Of a DNA stretch of 64,000 nucleotides, positions 10,352 to 22,330 are shown in pieces. Each line of letters begins with the position of its first letter. Position 1 is the first letter of the stretch. The notes below the pieces were generated by a model that made no database searches, was not told the DNA's origin, and saw nothing but the letters and a program-made list of their open reading frames with translations. Source of the stretch: Lindgomyces ingoldianus (taxonomy: Eukaryota > Ascomycota > Dothideomycetes > Pleosporales > Lindgomycetaceae); contig NW_022985174.1 in the NCBI RefSeq assembly GCF_010093535.1, positions 1,257,630 to 1,321,629 of the forward strand. Reading direction: 5' to 3'. The position numbers and the translations under genes were made by a program.

Positions 10352-13300
10352 CTACCTCCCACCAGCCATAACAGCTCGATAATACCCAACACTCAAGTCC
10401 TGTGTATGTCTCAACCAGATATCTTCGGCCAACGGCAACTTCAGCACACGGGCTCTATCAGCCTGCTATCACACATTAGCATTTGCACACCATACTCCAT
10501 AAAGGCGTGGAATTCTCTAGGAGGGCTTACCTTATTCTTAGCCACTAGACTAGCAACCACACCCGAAATCTCTGTCAAAGCAACACGCTCTTCAAGCCCA
10601 CAGCTAGTCAGCTTATCACGCGCAACAATCTCAAGCGCATGCTGTAGCTTGGATAGTAGATCGCAGATATCTTGGATTAGATCCTCATCGACACGGTAGC
10701 TGGACTGGTTGTTCGTCAAATCTAACAAATGGATGTAGTCGAAGTAGATCTGGCCACCTAGATTCCAACCTTGAACCGGTTCTTTCTTATGAGCGCGACT
10801 ACGGACTGAGGATGCCATGGAAGCACCGTCATCGAGAGGGCTGTTGACTGGAGTCGGGACAAAGTCTCCGAGAAGTTCGCGCAAGGCGTCGTAATCACGT
10901 GAGATGATGGACTCAGGACCAACGGAGCGACATAAGACTTCATGAGCTTCGTCCAATTCGCCAGCTTTGACGAGGTGCACAACTTGACGGACATTGTCAC
11001 CTTCTGTTTTAGCTTGAAGTGCTGCTGCTGCATGCATCCAAGTGACTGGAACCCGAAGTTCTTGTTGCAAGTATTTGTAGGTGGTATCGAACTCAACTAG
11101 AGAGTAGGTGTTGGAGTACTGCGCCAGAAGAGAACGGATGTAATGCTCGCGCATAGCCGGAGAAGAAAGATGTTCGTAGACGAAGAGAGCCGTTGTCCAA
11201 TGCTCTGGCGTGTGTAATGAAGCAGCATAGGTGAGAGCGAGATTGTCCCCAAGCTCAGCTAAGGCATTTTGGGACTGGACGTCCTTTTCAGCTGAAGAAG
11301 CAGTGGACGAGAGAAAAGACTTGCGTAAGCCATTGCCTTCACGTACAGTTGGCATGCCAACTTTTCGGGTGTCAAGCTCATCTTGGTCGTCTAGGCGTGA
11401 CTTGAAAATCTGGAAGAGTTGGAACGACAATCGGGCATTCAAAGGGTTGCCGGAGACATTCTGCGGCGCTAGAACATCCTCAACATTTGCGGGAAGCTCC
11501 ATTTTGGACGACGCATAGAGCTTCAATATTCCCCAAAGAATATCTTCACGGTCCTCAGCTTCAGGGTCATGCCAACCCATATCAACGCCCTGCTCAACAA
11601 ACCAAGGCACAGGCTTGACATCTTCGCGGCCCTCACGGAGAGCGTCGGCAAATTGCGCTACAGCCAGCTCGATCGGTTCATCAGCCAGGATACCGTACCA
11701 AAGACGGAGGCCGAAAGCGCGCCGCCAATCGAGGCCAAACCGTCCAGCAATGTTGAATGTGGCTGCTTTGTTTTCCCGCCCACCCCCAATTTTCCCTTCT
11801 GCTCGGCCGCAGTTTCCAGCAACTAATTCGTATAGTGCGCGGATTGAATCTTCCATCTCAGAGAGCATGTCCAAACGCCGCCATTCTTCAATTTGGGTGG
11901 TCATGTCCCGTCGCATAACTTCATCGCCACCGATCTGAGACACCATGGTGGCAAGGCGGAGGTTGAAGCCATTTAGCAGCGCATGGCACGCATCGGCGAT
12001 GTTATGACCACTCAGATATGCTATAGCTTTCTCTTCTGGTGTCTTGGCCTCTTCCACATGCGCATTCATATCTGGGAAGACAAGGGCCTCCCAAAATTGA
12101 GCGAGTTGGTCCTTGCGATAGCGTTCCTTGTGCGTCTCGAATTGCTCACGAGTCATGTCGCTTGGCACCTCGAAATTGTCGTCAAAGAGAAGGGTAAGAA
12201 GTCGCCAAGCCTTGTGCTCATGAATCCCGGCTGGTGTGTCGATCGAGACCGATTTCACTAAATCCTCAAAATCTAAGCAAGGTTCTGAGTAATGAATCTT
12301 TGCGGATGGGACTCCATCCATATCCATAACTTGGGAATGCTCTTTTTGGGTGTCAAGGGTCGCAGGCGCAGCATCAGGGAAGGTAGGCAACTTAGTGAAT
12401 CGAATGTCCTTATGGGCGCCGATGAGGGGTTCCTGCGTGGTAGGATAGATGCCTCCCTCCAGGGAGTGGAGGCCTTTGTTCGCGTAGGTGAGTTGCCCCA
12501 CCCCACTAAAGTGTGGTTTGTTGCAGGAATGGAAGTCTCTGTCGTATTGGCTGAGTTCGTCGAGATCGTGAGATGTCTTTGGGCGTTTCGGGTAAGGCAA
12601 CTAGAAAAGGAAAAGTTTCAGCAAATCTTGTTCCAATTTGATTTTGAGCTACATACATCACGGGCGTTGAGCGCCCAGGGCGACAATTTGTTTAGAAAAC
12701 CCACAACAAATGACGCCCAGAAAATAAACATGCTAGGGGAAAGGGAAGTCAAACCTCAATGCCATGTCCAATCCGCTTCAATGGAGCCTTGCTCTGCTTG
12801 TCCATTTCGCCAAATAAAGAATTCATGAGATCAATACTCGTCGCAATCGTCTGACCGTTGAGAGATTTTGCCAAATTTCCGACATTTCCTTCACATTCAC
12901 GAAGAACAGCGCCTTGACTCTCTCGAAGGGCCTGTCGATCTTGCTTCTTCGGGCTGATAGTGCGCTGGAGTTGATTTGCCCAATCATCATCGAAGACTAA
13001 CTGACCCTTGGAGGGAGTACCAAAGACGGATCGCTGTGGTTGACTGGGTTTCAAGATTGACTTTGGCTTAATCGAGTCTTTGAAAGGGTCGGATTCCCTG
13101 GCGGTAGGTTGCTCCGTGGTTTGAACCGGTCCGGAAACAGAACCCGCCATGTCCTGATCTTCAACCGATTCGGATTCGCTCTCCGAAGAGTAGTCAGTGT
13201 CATGCTGACCATCAAGCGAACCCACGGAGCGTTCCCCTAAAAAAGACTCGCCGTTGGTGTTCATACTTTCATCGACTTCATCCTCTTCCTCGTAAGCTAC

Positions 13301-16300
13301 CTCATCCCCATATCCTCCTGGAACACTGGCTCGCTTGCGCTTACCCTTCTTGAAGTCAAAGGTATCATCTGGGCTGGATTGTGTTGGGCTAACGAAAGAG
13401 TCTTCCTGAGGGGTTCCAGTGAGCTGGCTGGAATGGAGCTGGGCCGGCGCTGGTGTATCTGGAGCAGGGCTGAGCTCGCTTGACTCCATCTCTTCGTCCT
13501 CGTCGTCGTCATCAGTGTAATCGTCGTAATTTAGACCGTATGAACTAAAGTGAGGAACCGTGAAGATCCATTCTCCCGTTTCTTTGACATACTGTTCGTA
13601 GTTAGTACCTGCGACGCGCTTTAGACGTTCAATGTGCTTCTGGCACTTCAGCTTGTCCGGATCCCGCTTGCTTCTGTGGTAACCGCGAGGCCAGGAATTC
13701 CCGAGGACAATTCGAGACGGCTTGTTCAAACCCGTGCCTAACGCGGGCTTTGGGACAGAAGCAGTCTCGCCATAGACCGTTGCATTGCGAGCAGTCAGTT
13801 GTACAATGTCACCAAACAGCTTGTCCAGGTCAACTCCGCTTAGATCGACAGGCTGGCCTTGGTTAAACTCGATCCTGCCAATATTCTGACGACCAACGAC
13901 AAAATTTGGAACACTCTCCAGTTGCTTCCGGCTCATCTTCTTAAGCTCATTCAGGGACGGAGAGGAGTAATATGCTCCAGGAGAAGGGTCGGCCGATTTG
14001 GAGCCAGTCTGAGCATTCAATGAGGATGACGTACGCTGAGTCAGCGCGCCATTTTCGGGAACAGGGGTGAGTTCATTGCCATTGATTTGCTGCAGCATTT
14101 CCGGCCGGGAAGAGACACCATTTGGTGCGTCGCCATTAAGGGTAGGGGTAGAAGACAACTGTGAAGTAGATCCCTCTGCTGATGAGATTGTCTCAGGCTC
14201 TTCTCGCAGAATAAGCTGCCCGGTCATCGAACTATTGGCTTCAGTTCCGTTGGCCGTACCATTGGACAGCTCAGAAGAGCCATTGGTCGCCCCAGCGAAA
14301 CTGACACGCTTCCGAGTCTCAGGCGTTGGGTCATCGAACAGAGGCACCCGGGTATTGATAGAACGATTGATGTTAAGCTTCTTCAAGCTGCCACCGGCAA
14401 AAGACCGACCGTTAGTCGAGAAGGCGCCCGGAGCTAGAATGCTTGTCTCGGGTGTAAAGCTATTCCGGAGATTGCTCGTGGAGAGGCTCTTCCCAAGGGA
14501 TCGAGACAGACTACCTCCACCAAGATAGTTGGAAGAAAAGCCGGGGCTGGAATTGCTCGAAGCACTGTTCGGAGTCCCGTATGTAGAGTAGGAGAATCCG
14601 AAGCCACCCCCGCCAATCTTCCGCTGAGGGGTAAGAAGGCGCGTAGAAGCTGAGGGGTTGAGCTTGTGTTGTGGTAGGATGGCGCTTTTTCGAGTCTTCT
14701 GGCTGCTGGATAGAGGAGTCGCGAGCGGGCCGGGGCTCTGGGTAGGGGTCGACAGCCCAGCGAACAAAGCATCATTCCCATATGGGTTAGTATTCATGGA
14801 AGTCTGAAGGAGTGAATTCCCTGAGGCGCCGAATAAGCTGTTGTTCATGGTCGACTGTTGAGGCTGCTGCTGTTGGTTCTGGCCACCGAAGAGCGATCCG
14901 CCGAGACCAGAGGTGTTGGTGTTGCCCTGACCGAGGCTGCCAAAAAGTCCACCTCCGCCAGTGGCATTGTTGGTAGAGCCACCAAAGAGTCCACCTGGCT
15001 TCTGCTGGTTCTGTCCACCGAACAAACTCCCTCCAGTATTCTGTTGGGTATTCTGAGTGTTGAGACTGCCAAACAGACCGCCACCGGTGCTTCCGGTGTT
15101 AGCAGGGGCGCTACCGAAAAGACTACTTCCGGCAGCGGCGGGTTTCTGCCCAAAGAGACTCGAGCCTTGGTTTTGGTTGGCATTGGTGCTGCTGAATAGA
15201 CCGCCCTGTTGCTGGTTCTGGTTGCTCTGACCGAATAGGCCTCCTGTTGCCCCAGTATTGGCAGTGTTTCCGAAGAGCGAGGGCTTCTGTTGATTTTGCT
15301 GATTTTGCCCAAACCCACCGAACAACCCTCCAGAAGGTTGATTCTGAGTCTGGTTCTGTGGAGTTGAACCGAAAGCGCCGCCGCCAAAGAGACCGCCTCC
15401 AGTGTTGCCAGTTTGCTGCGTTGAAGAACCAAACGCTGGTGCGGCCGAGGTTTGATTTTGTTGGCCGAAAAGCCCTCCAGAAGTATTCCCTGACTGTCCA
15501 AACGTTGTTGTGTTTGTTGAACCGAAGGGATTGGAAGTGGCGGCTGTATTCGTGTTACCTCCGAACCCGAACGGCTTGTTTTGACTCTGGTTCTGCTGGC
15601 CGAACATTCCACCGCCCGTATTTGACGAACCGAACGCGCCAGAACCAAAGGCTCCTCCCGTGTTAGATGTGTTGGCGGTACCAAACAACCCGCCAGATGC
15701 GGGCTGGGTTGTTGCGGTCGAGCCGAACATGCCCCCAGGCTTGTTCTGCCCGAAGAGACCACCGCCCGTTGTGTTGGTGTTGCCACCGAAGGCTGTGGTG
15801 TTGCTCTGACCGAAGGGAGAGTTCGTGGTGCCAGTGTTTCCAAACAAGCTGCCACTAGTATTTGTGTTTGCGCCAAATCCGGTGTTAGTGTTCGTATTAG
15901 GTTGCCCAAAGCCACCGAAGCCAGTGCTCTGGCCGAAAGCTCCTGCCTGACCGTTCTGGTTGCCGTACCGCCGGCCCTGGTTATAGTCCACCAGCCTTAA
16001 CTCCTCCAATGAATAGTGTTGGTAAGGGGCCTGGAAAGTGATCGTCTGGAAGTGCTGTGATCCAGAGTTATCCTTCTCTACGAAGGCATTGAAAGGAGTG
16101 CTTGCGGTGCCATTGTTTGGAGCATTTGCAGTCGCACCAACGCCAAAGCCTCCAGGTGCTGAGTTACCGAAGCCACCTGTTGTGTTGGCGGCCCCGAAAC
16201 CGCTATTGCTCTGCCCACCAAACAAAGTAGTGGATCCAGTATTTGAAGTCCCGAAGCCCGTCTTGGTCTGACCGAAAAGACTGCCACTGGTGTTTCCCCC

Positions 16301-17008
16301 ACCAAATCCGGTCGAAGTGTTATTTGCGGTTGCGCCAAATCCACCACCGAAGGTTGAGCCAGACGTGGAGGCGCCACCGCCGAAGAGACCACCGCCGGAA
16401 GCGAAAGGTTTGGAGCCGAAACTCGTGTTGGTGTTCGTGTTGCTACCAAAGCCGCCACCTAATGTAATATAATTAGTTAGTGATTGGTTTACGAAGTTTT
16501 AAAAGACATCCAACGGCAAGCTCCAAGCGAGGACCGCAGCGCCGAGAAGTCAGCGCCGGCGACTAATTGTTGCCAGCGACATTCGGAGCTGTTGCACGCG
16601 CAGATTCCAAGAGTAGCCATAGAATGACCAACAAGACGACGCGAGGGTGACGCGCAAAGACTCGACATACCTCCGAAGGGGGAGCTCGTGGTATTGGTGT
16701 TGCCGCCGAAGAGGCTGCCACCAGTGTTTGTGTTTGACTGACCAAAAGGGCTGGCCGTGTTTGTGCTGCCGAAGCCTGGATACGCGGAGAGTGGAGTTAG
16801 AGACGTTACTCGGAATTGGTCGTGGCGCTCGTCGTCGAAGGCGCGTCGTCGACGGTAAACGCGGGAATCACATGTTCTGCTAAAAAGCCAAAAGAGTGTA
16901 CTTACCTGAATTCGTGTTGGAGCCAAATCCGCCGCCGCTCCCAAAGGTGTTTGAATTATTGGCCGTGCCGAAGCCCTGGAAGCCGCCGTTGCCGGTCCCA
17001 AAAGCCAT
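10352..17008 (-). CDS. nup145: Nucleoporin Nup98-Nup96 precursor (Nup145 type)
   Basis: This precursor of two nuclear pore proteins is about 2030 residues in five exons: 17008-16906, 16775-16671, 16458-12755, 12600-10531, 10462-10352. All joins keep frame. The start ATG opens MAFGTGNGGFQGFG. The N-terminal part is dense in FG/GLFG repeats; a GLEBS motif (about residues 190-230, NAFVEKD...HFQTITFQAPYQHY) binds Gle2/Rae1. The autoproteolytic domain ends WIFTVPHF|SSYGL: cleavage is expected between F1040 and S1041. Then comes an acidic linker and the Nup96/Nup145C helical domain, a scaffold of the Y (Nup84) complex (contains WRLLTLLFDD). The last intron (GTAAGC...GCTAAT...CAG) restores the conserved end LPLAEDIWL...YYRAVMAGGR. 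The donor at 12754 (GTTTGA) is weak, so that junction is the least sure. Divergent from the centrin gene. Confidence 0.93.
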
Positions 17009-18092
17009 TCTGGCGATGCCCAGCGGTTGCGCGTGACGATGTAATCAGATACAAGAGTAGCGATTTGCAAAAAGGATGGGGTGTGTGGAGGCTGGTGTGG
17101 TGGGATGATGCGGATTTGTGAGATGGAGTTGTTGGCGTTGAGTAGAGCCCACGAATTAAACGCGCCAAGAACGGGCACCGGGAAAACTGCGAGCGAGGTC
17201 GGGTGCGCCTGCAATGGGTAAAAGGAAAGTGGCAAGAAGCTCAGAGAGCGTGGGGATTAAGTAGAGAAAAGGCCGTCATGAAAGAGAAGGAGGGACGGGG
17301 TGAGAGACATCGAGGGTGAGGGAGCGAAGAAGTGCGTGGATTGGGGGGCGGCCAATGCCAAGGATGCACGGACCATATATTGATCACGTGGTACACTCGC
17401 AGTCCACAGCGACGGCACAAACTTCCTCTTAGACACGAAGATGAATAAGCATTCACTGGTGGCTACCAATGACATGTCGCAGTTCTTGCATTGTGCTGTC
17501 ACTTTGGCTGCCTCCATGGTTTCCTAGAGCTACCTAGTGCTGCCTGGCTAGATCAGGCCCTCTAAGCCCCAGGAAACTGACCATTTTCCAAGTCTTGAAA
17601 CACGTTTAGTCTGGACAGAAGATGCTCATCGGGTCTTGCTTTGGTTGGCTACCAGAAAGCTTCTCATTTACGCGAGTGACGCCAGGCAGCTGTCAGGCAT
17701 TGCCTGAAGCTCGGTGCAATCTGGCAGATTTTGGCTGCTAGGAAGGGGCGAGCTCCCGCCTTGCGAACACGACTTAGTATCTTCATAGAGCATGTCTCCC
17801 GCTCAAGAGTAACAATTTGGCCTGGAAGGTTGCATATCCAACCTAACCCGTCCTAGCGTCCCACCTTTCAGCCGAGGCGCTAAGCTTTTCACCAGCATCG
17901 CGCGAACGCGTCCGAAGCCAGCACGAATCCCCAATTCCAACAATCTCCTCCAAACAAAGAATCTCCAGCTCCAACTCCAAACCCTATCACAGCCTCCCGT
18001 CACTATCTTAAACACTCCACTCTGACACTGCCAACACTGACGGCAATCTCCTGGTCTACTTTCCGGGAACCACAACTTAACCCGCGACTTCA
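17009..18092. promoter_or_regulatory. Divergent promoter region nup145 / cdc31
   Basis: This 1.08-kb region separates the start codons of nup145 (-) and cdc31 (+). A CACGTG E-box (17385-17390, in tgatCACGTGgtac) and a CCAAT box (17352-17356) are visible. Pyrimidine-rich sequence precedes the cdc31 start. Which gene each site serves cannot be told from sequence. Confidence 0.4.
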
Positions 18093-18928
18093 ATGGCCAC
18101 ATCCTCCAATAACCCGGGCCTAGGACCACGCTACGGTCTCGGTCGCGCAGGCGCATCGGGCGCCGCACAACCCAGCTTCAACACTCCGGCGGCTGCATTC
18201 AGCAGCACGGCGAAAACGCAGCAGAGACTAGAAGCCGAGCGGTTAGAACGCGATCGGAAAGCGCGAGAGGATCGCGAGAGGATGGAGCAGGTGGGGCAGA
18301 ACAGTCTCGCAGAACTAAGTGAAGAGCAAAGAGAGGAGATTACTGAAGCTGTATGTCAGATCAAGTCCATCGTCCTGTCCCGTCTCGGTTCGTGTTGTGT
18401 CGAAAGAGCGGGCGTGCATACATTCGGAGGCTAATATGACCTGGGTATCAGTTCAACCTCTTCGACCTAGACAAAGACCAATACATCGACTACCACGAGC
18501 TTAAAGTCGCCATGAAAGCCCTAGGCTTTGATCTCCCAAAACAAGAAATCGTCTCCATTCTCAACACACACGGGATCCAAGCTACCAACGCCCCGAACCA
18601 ACCCCAGCCCACAGGCTCCAAAGCGAAGCAGGCCGCGCAACAAGCCTACCAAGCTCCCCCGCGCCTTCTACTACCCTTCCACACCTTCCAGACGCTCATG
18701 GCCTCGCGGATACTATCCCGCGATCCAACGGAGGAGATTATACGCGCATTCGATCTTTTTGATGAGGGAGGGAAGGGCAAGATTACGCTGCAGGATTTGC
18801 GGCGGGTGGCGAGGGAATTGGGAGAGGGGTTGCAAGAGGATGAGCTAGTGGCTATGATTGAAGAATTTGACATGGATGCTGATGGCGCGATCAGTAGGGA
18901 GGAGTTCATAAACATCTGCTTGGGCTAA
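18093..18928 (+). CDS. cdc31: Centrin / Cdc31-like EF-hand protein
   Basis: A centrin of 244 residues in two exons (18093-18350 and 18452-18928; donor GTATGT, branch GCTAAT, phase 0). Centrins act in spindle pole body duplication and, with Sac3/TREX-2, at nuclear pores. EF-hand loops visible: DLDKDQYIDYHE (about 91-102), DEGGKGKITLQD (about 190-201, with weak Ca ligands and D instead of E at position 12), and DMDADGAISREE (about 226-237). The second EF loop is replaced by a Gln/Ala/Pro-rich insert (about 127-155). A basic, Ala/Arg/Glu-rich N-terminal extension of about 75 residues precedes the EF core. Yeast Cdc31 is about 161 residues, so this is a long fungal form. The family call is firm; the orthology label is by best fit. 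Confidence 0.88.
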
Positions 18929-19272
18929 CGTAACGTAACGTTTGGCTGCAAAGCCATTTGTGCTTTTGATGCATTTCTGGATTGGTTCGGCGTGGCGTTG
19001 GATGCTTGTTAAAGGTATTGTGTGATAGCTTGGCTTATTTTGGTACCCGGTGAACTGGATAAAAACGCAGGGTTTGGTTTTCATGAAGGCGTTAGTACGG
19101 AGATACCATAGTCTTCAGTGCTCTGTATCTTGGGATGCAGGTATTTCATGGACGATAGCTTGAGCGCAATTTTGAAGTCATTCTCACTGAAGATATAATA
19201 TGAACAATTCAGTGACGAGACCAGAAAAAAAAGCAAAACGAAAATTGTACAGTTCCAAACTCGTTTCATCCT
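18929..19272. other. Convergent 3' intergenic region
   Basis: This 344-bp region lies between the stops of cdc31 (+) and the complex I gene (-). A short direct repeat, cgtaacgtaacgt, lies just after the cdc31 stop. No gene was seen; it presumably holds both 3' UTRs. Confidence 0.5.
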
Positions 19273-20897
19273 TTACTGTCCTGGCGAGATCAACTGCCCT
19301 TTCTTGCTTGCATCATGTGCCCATCCTCCAGCCAGCGCCTCTCCTCCAGACTTCGCTGCGTAATCTCTCACCCGTGCCTCCAACTCGGGTCTAAAATGCC
19401 TAATCAGGCCCTGCAAAGGCCAGGCAAAAGCCTCGCCAAGAGCGCAGATGGTGTGGCCCTCGACCTGTTTCGTAAGCTCTTGGAGCATGTCAATTTCCCG
19501 TTCTCTTGCCATGCCCTTTTCAAAGCGCTGCATGATTTGATGTGTCCACTTTGAACCTTCTCTGCACGGTGTGCATTGGCCACATGACTCGTGGTGGTAG
19601 AACTTAGCGAGACGGGTGATGGCGCGGACGACATCAGTAGACTTATCCATAACGATGACGGCAGCGGTTCCAAGACCGGACTGAGAATCCTTGAGAGCAT
19701 CAAAGTCCATAAGCTGGTCATTGCAGAGATGAGCAGGGAGGATAGGTGTTGATGAGCCACCAGGAATGATAGCCTTCAAGTTATCCCACCCTCCACGTAC
19801 ACCACCACAATGCTTGTCAATTAGCTCTCGGAGGGGAATGCTCATCTCCTCTTCGACCGTGCAAGGGTTGTTGACGTGACCAGAAATACAGAAGAGTTTC
19901 GTGCCAGAGTTGCGTTCGCGCCCAAAAGACGCAAACCAGCTACCCCCTCGTCGGCAGATGGTGGGAGCAACAGCAATGGTTTCAACATTGGCGACAGTGG
20001 AGGGGCATCCGAAAAGACCAACAGCAGCAGGGAATGGTGGCTTCAGGCGAGGCTTTCCAGGTTTTCCTTCCAGGGATTCGATGAGAGATGTCTCTTCTCC
20101 GCACACGTATGCACCCATTCCTCGGTGGATGTATACATCAAAGTCATATCCAGACCCACAGGCATTCTTGCCAATCAATCCAGCTTGGTATGCTTCTTGG
20201 ATAGCACGTTGAAGGACGGTAGCCTCGTGATAGAACTCTCCTCGGATATAAATGTAGGCAGCAGTGGCATTCATCGCACGGCCGGCGACGAGACAGCCTT
20301 CAACCAGTTTATGTGGGTCCTTGCGCATGATCTCACGATCTTTGCATGTTCCAGGCTCTCCCTCATCAGCGTTGACGACCAGGTAGCGAGGCTTAGTGTC
20401 CTTATCCCAATCTTTGAAGTTCATGAACGACTATTGTACCGTCAGTAGTAGAACAAGCCAATGGTCGATTGAATCCACCCACCCATTTCAGACCCGAGGG
20501 GAAACCAGCGCCACCTCGGCCTCGCAGTCCCGAAGCCTTGATCTCGGAAATAATCTTTAAATTGTTAATCCCAGTTTATATCCCTATATATTCCCATACG
20601 CACCCAGTCATGGCCCTTCAGAATAATCTCTTTCGTTTTGTGCCAGTCACCATACTTCATGGCACTTTTCAGATCTGCACCATGATGGCCATAAAGATTC
20701 TGGAAGATCCTGTCTTGATCCTTTAGTCCGCCATGGACCTTTTTCGGCGCATCCTGCACTGTTGCCAAATTCCTCCTCTGTGGCCGAGACGGGGTGGCGG
20801 CGGTCGAGAGGCGTGAAGCTGCACAAGCTGTAGGAAGGACGCGATGGGAGATGACGCTCAGCGTTTGCGGAGCGGGTGCATGTCGCGCGAGCATCAT
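19273..20897 (-). CDS. nuo51: NADH:ubiquinone oxidoreductase 51 kDa subunit (NDUFV1/NuoF)
   Basis: This is the flavoprotein subunit of mitochondrial complex I. It binds FMN and NADH and carries cluster N3. It has 507 residues in three exons (20897-20604, 20554-20483, 20430-19273), all phase 0. The start [10 protein letters not shown] opens a basic, Ser/Ala-rich mitochondrial presequence. The FMN/NADH loop [10 protein letters not shown] (about 110-119) is encoded by the 24-codon middle exon. The NADH-binding [14 protein letters not shown] lies at about 143-156. The 4Fe-4S ligands are C405, C408 and C411 (ESCGQCTPC) plus C451 (HTICALG). Length and motifs match the family, and nothing is missing. 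A CCAAT box (minus strand, 21036-21040) lies about 140 bp upstream, which fits HAP-complex control of respiratory genes (inference). Confidence 0.97.
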
Positions 20898-21447
20898 GGC
20901 CGCAATATCAAGTGAGGTTCGGGCAATTGACGCTCTGGGGGCTCCCTTTGGGGCGTGGTTGGCGTTCGACTGGCGCTTTGAGGTGGTGATGGTGAGGTTG
21001 TCGGATGTCTGGCAAGGCTTGGCGCGACACATCTGATTGGCTGCAGCTCGGATCCAAGTCATCATCAACTTCAACTCCACTTTCACTGGTCAGCACCATC
21101 ACAGTCAAACATTGCTCATCATCGTGACCCTTCAGCATTCACAGAAAACACACTCCCTTGGTCAATTGTCTTTTGCCGTGAGTAGAGCTTTCTGCTCTTA
21201 GAATACGTGGGTCATCATCTCTATTGCATCGGTCCAGCATGGGCAGGTCCGGTGGCGATCAAGTCAGTCCATGAGAACTGATTTTCAATCTGCAATGCTT
21301 TCAAATGAAGAGGGAGGCGCTGCTAGGCCAACCAAGTTCAGGCAGTCGTGAATGTAATTTTCCGCCTGTTTTGTCACCTGCCTACAGTTTTTAAGACTCC
21401 ATCTCATGTCTTCAAAACGCACCTGCCACCTCCCCCAACAGTAAACC
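20898..21447. promoter_or_regulatory. Divergent promoter region nuo51 / hypothetical gene
   Basis: This 550-bp region holds both start regions. An ATTGG (CCAAT on the minus strand) at 21036-21040 is at a usual distance for the complex I gene. The plus-strand gene start is preceded by a pyrimidine-rich leader (cacctgccacctcccccaac). Confidence 0.4.
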
Positions 21448-22011
21448 ATGGTGCATTCTAATATCTCGCTCCCCAAAATGATCTCCGACGGCGTCCGCCC
21501 CCGTACCCTCTGGAAGCCCGGTGACGGCGACGGCGACCCGAGCAGCCACACCGTCCACCGCTCCATCAACACACTCCGCGGCCACCCAACCTGGAAGCTG
21601 TTCGCGGGCGACATCCCCCTTCCAGTCCAACGTGGCAGCCTGGCTGAGCCTCCACATTACATATATCTCGACGATAAAGCCTGCTACACGATATTCTGCT
21701 CTAAAGCCTACAACAAAGTCGAGCTGCGCAAATATTGGCCCTGGGACTTCGACCACCTGGGAAACATCAAGCAGGATCGCAAGAACCGTGGCCGGCCTGC
21801 CTACCTTGATGATTCGCATAAGGAATTTGCGACGGGTCCACGGCGGACTCCTGCGGGGCCGCATACTTTCTCTGGAGAGCCTCGGGTTCGGCCTACAGTT
21901 AAGCCCAAGACTGATGCCCCGAAGAAGCCGCGAGAGGCTATCCCGAATCTCGTGCCACGGAAATGTGCGTTGAATCTAGGAGTGCCGATTCTCCGCCCCA
22001 AGAAGAAGTGA
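21448..22011 (+). CDS. Conserved-looking small basic protein, function unknown
   Basis: A single-exon protein of 187 residues. The C-terminal third is Pro/Lys/Arg-rich and ends in RPKKK. The middle (about 60-125) is a compact region with YIYLDDKACYTIFC and RKYWPWDFDHLGN. No signal peptide or membrane segment was seen. ATG context GTAAACCATGG is good, and codon use looks like that of its neighbours. The mixed tryptophan/tyrosine core suggests a folded domain. I do not recognise the family. The composition (basic, about 21 kDa) would suit a mitochondrial or ribosome-associated protein, but this is only a guess. Confidence 0.6.
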   Translation: MVHSNISLPKMISDGVRPRTLWKPGDGDGDPSSHTVHRSINTLRGHPTWKLFAGDIPLPVQRGSLAEPPHYIYLDDKACYTIFCSKAYNKVELRKYWPWDFDHLGNIKQDRKNRGRPAYLDDSHKEFATGPRRTPAGPHTFSGEPRVRPTVKPKTDAPKKPREAIPNLVPRKCALNLGVPILRPKKK

Positions 22012-22330
22012 GATTATTGCAATGTACGCTGTTTTACGGTGGACGCTAAGGTCTTTTTGTAGGAGTCCGTCTAATGAGCAAGCCTAGTAAGGCATCTGTT
22101 TGCTAGGCATACTGCTCTCATCCCCAGCCTGCTTCATGAATGGAGTGGGCTACGAGGCCTATAACGCTAGCTCTCTCTAGTAGCGGAGGGAAAAGGTTTA
22201 GAGAAGCTGTCAGATTTCAGAGAAATCTTCACATTAATGACGACATGTTACATATTACTGAGCTATGTGACGAGCACTTAGTCGAACTCACTCTGCTTCC
22301 AAATCCCATAAACCCCTCCATTTCCCATTT
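22012..22330. other. Convergent 3' intergenic region
   Basis: This 319-bp region lies between the stops of the 187-residue gene (+) and the purine permease (-). No gene or element was recognised. Confidence 0.5.

Noticed and set aside
14845..15915. A 356-codon minus frame inside nup145
   Set aside because: It overlaps the FG-repeat part of nup145 in another frame; repeated codons keep the alternative frame open. No domain.
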